64,000 nt of DNA from Hyphomicrobiales bacterium (GTDB taxonomy: Bacteria > Pseudomonadota > Alphaproteobacteria > Rhizobiales > Rhizobiaceae), in NCBI GenBank assembly GCA_900472575.1, contig UCIV01000043.1, positions 1 through 64,000 on the forward strand. Direction: 5' to 3'. Of the stretch, positions 62,714 to 64,000 are shown in pieces. Each line of letters begins with the position of its first letter. Within the stretch, counting starts at the first letter, position 1. The notes below the pieces were generated by a model, which made no database searches, was not told the DNA's origin, and was given only the letters and a program-made list of their open reading frames with translations. The translations under genes were made by a program, and so were the position numbers.

Positions 62714-63667
62714 ATGACGAAGATTGTTTTCCTCGATCGCGACACGATTGGTCCTGCGGTGACGATTACCCGGCCGAGCTTTCCCCATGAATGGGTCGAA
62801 TACGGCAAGACGCCGGAGACAGAGGTGGCGGGACGAATCCGCGAGGCGGATATCGTCATCACAAACAAGGCACCGGTGCGCGAAGCGTCGATCAAGGCTG
62901 CGCCGAAGCTGAAAATGATCACGGTCGCGGCGACCGGCTACGACGTAATCGATCTCGCCTTCGCCAAGGAGCGCGGCATCGTGGTTTCGAATGTGCGCGG
63001 TTATGCGGTCAATACCGTGCCGGAGCATACGTTTGCGCTGATCTTTGCGCTGCGTCGCTCGATCGTCGGTTTTCGCGAGGACGTGATCTCGGGCGAGTGG
63101 CAGCGCGCCAACCAGTTCTGCTTCTTCAACCATCCGATTCGCGATCTGGCCAATTCCACGATCGGCATTTTCGGTGGCGGCACGCTGGGCCAATCGGTGG
63201 CACGGATCGCCGAGGCGCTGGGCATGAAGGTGATGTTTGCCGGCCGCAAGGGCGCAGCCAAGGTGGCGGAGGGCTATACGCCGTTCGAAACGGTGCTTGA
63301 GGAGGCCGACATCATCACGCTGCATATGCCGCTCAAGCCGGAGACGCGTGACCTGATCGGGATCGAAGAGTTCCGCAAAATGAAAAAACATCCGCTGATC
63401 ATCAATACCGCACGGGGCGGGCTGGTGAACGAGGCAGACCTTGTGACGGCGTTGAATAAAGGGCTGATTGCCGGCGCCGGCTTCGATGTGCTGACCAAAG
63501 AACCGCCGGCAGCCGACAATCCGCTTCTGACCGTTCTTGACCGGCCGAATGTAATCCTCACCCCTCATGTCGCCTGGGCGAGCGATGAGGCGATGCAAGC
63601 GCTCTGGGCACAGGTGATCGGGCATGTCGAGAATTTCGAAAAGGGCACGCCGTCCAACGTTCTTTAG
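62714..63667 (+). CDS. D-2-hydroxyacid dehydrogenase (glycerate dehydrogenase-like)
   Basis: A 317-residue NAD(P)-dependent D-isomer 2-hydroxyacid dehydrogenase. Rossmann motif GIFGGGTLGQSVARIAEAL; catalytic Arg in INTARGGLVNEADL, Glu in FDVLTKEPPAADN and His in LTPHVAWAS form the complete triad. Resembles hydroxypyruvate/glycerate dehydrogenases. TGGGAGG precedes the ATG at 62714; the frame reads open into the upstream repeat from 62642 but that is not coding. Confidence 0.92.
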   Translation: MTKIVFLDRDTIGPAVTITRPSFPHEWVEYGKTPETEVAGRIREADIVITNKAPVREASIKAAPKLKMITVAATGYDVIDLAFAKERGIVVSNVRGYAVNTVPEHTFALIFALRRSIVGFREDVISGEWQRANQFCFFNHPIRDLANSTIGIFGGGTLGQSVARIAEALGMKVMFAGRKGAAKVAEGYTPFETVLEEADIITLHMPLKPETRDLIGIEEFRKMKKHPLIINTARGGLVNEADLVTALNKGLIAGAGFDVLTKEPPAADNPLLTVLDRPNVILTPHVAWASDEAMQALWAQVIGHVENFEKGTPSNVL

Positions 63668-63820
63668 ACTATCCACCTGAACATTTTCGGGAATGTATCA
63701 AAGTGGAAATGCGGGCTTAGTGAAAGATTCAGGTGTTTGATGCAGGGTCAGACTATGGGTAATAGTGGCCGCGCGTGTTGAAACCGCTGAATAGGCCGCT
63801 CTCTGGGGAAGGCTTATCTG

Positions 63821-64000
63821 ATGACCGACAAGTTCAACGCACCCGTGCGGGAATTCATTGCGGAAAACTTTCTGTTTCGCGCCGATGCTGAACTCGACGA
63901 CAACCAGTCATTGCTGGAAAGCGGCGTGATCGATTCCACCGGCGTGCTCGAAGTCATCGCCTTTCTGGAGCAGACGTTCGGCATTTCCATTGCGGACGAT
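63821..64000 (+). CDS. Acyl carrier protein, truncated by the window end
   Basis: The first 60 codons of an acyl carrier protein: a helical start (REFIAENFLFRADAELDD), then NQSLLESGVIDSTGVLEVI with the phosphopantetheine Ser in DST and a hydrophobic helix II. GGGGAAGG precedes the ATG. The GVIDSTG form is typical of carrier proteins in polysaccharide, amino-acid activation or specialised acyl pathways rather than the housekeeping AcpP. The gene continues past 64000, so partners are not visible. Confidence 0.85.
   Translation, partial: MTDKFNAPVREFIAENFLFRADAELDDNQSLLESGVIDSTGVLEVIAFLEQTFGISIADD

Overview
The window looks like a chromosomal segment of a Rhizobiaceae alphaproteobacterium (Agrobacterium/Rhizobium group). 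This rests on recognisable proteins and local gene order: GcrA next to argD-argF-hslO-apaG-metZ, a SAM-II riboswitch before metZ, a phoR-pstSCAB-phoU-phoB run, a PodJ-like polarity protein, and several kinds of short palindromic intergenic elements that recur in rhizobial genomes. The DNA is GC-rich and densely coded. I see no prophage, plasmid or insertion-sequence transposase. Species cannot be named from this sequence alone.

Layout. 1-1.4 kb: non-coding DNA with four copies of one palindromic repeat around a small GIY-YIG gene. 1.4-2.8 kb: fetAB-type exporter. 2.9-8.3 kb: a leftward beta-oxidation operon (acyl-CoA dehydrogenase, thiolase, FadB-like enzyme) with a palindromic operator candidate upstream. 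8.8-12.7 kb: PodJ-like protein. 13-16.6 kb: TauE/SafE exporter with its TIGR02186 partner, then a ClC channel. 16.7-19 kb: DUF4394 protein divergent from a sigma/anti-sigma pair. 19-20.6 kb: hydrolase and universal stress protein. 20.5-24.4 kb: leftward lhr-pdeM DNA-damage pair plus a small membrane protein. 24.4-25.5 kb: Rrf2 regulator and an AhpD-like protein behind a 27-bp palindrome. 25.5-30.2 kb: tandem YitT proteins, methyltransferase, CAP lipoprotein, pyrD and a DUF952 gene. 30.3-33.4 kb: secreted protein, LuxR-type response regulator, S24/LexA-like regulator and solute-binding protein. 33.4-36.5 kb: a glycosyltransferase with an N-terminal GspE-N/MshEN-like domain convergent with a GH5 glycosidase, which together suggest a secreted glucan. 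36.8-38.4 kb: KTSC protein, Crp/Fnr regulator, a 50-aa protein starting at TTG, and tRNA-Gly(CCC).

38.5-46.5 kb holds core metabolism and cell cycle: dcd, riboswitch-controlled metZ, apaG, hslO, argF, argD, gcrA (with a cluster of GANTC sites upstream) and a PACE efflux protein. 46.6-55.4 kb is the phosphate block: phoR, pstS, pstC, pstA, pstB, phoU and phoB read leftward with a Pho box before pstS, and ppk2 diverges from phoR. 55.4-64 kb: a conserved membrane protein, a nitronate monooxygenase-like enzyme, tRNA-Thr(CGT), a capsule-synthesis-like protein, a GT21 glycosyltransferase with a candidate Pho box, an LhgO-like oxidoreductase, a D-2-hydroxyacid dehydrogenase, and an acyl carrier protein cut off by the window end.

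Most of the window is ordinary core genome. The items most worth checking are regulatory or are unusual pairings: the GANTC/CtrA region before gcrA, the metZ riboswitch with mutually exclusive hairpins, the GspE-N/GT2 plus GH5 pair, the palindrome before the sigma factor, the Rrf2 palindrome, and the possible Pho box before the lipid glycosyltransferase.
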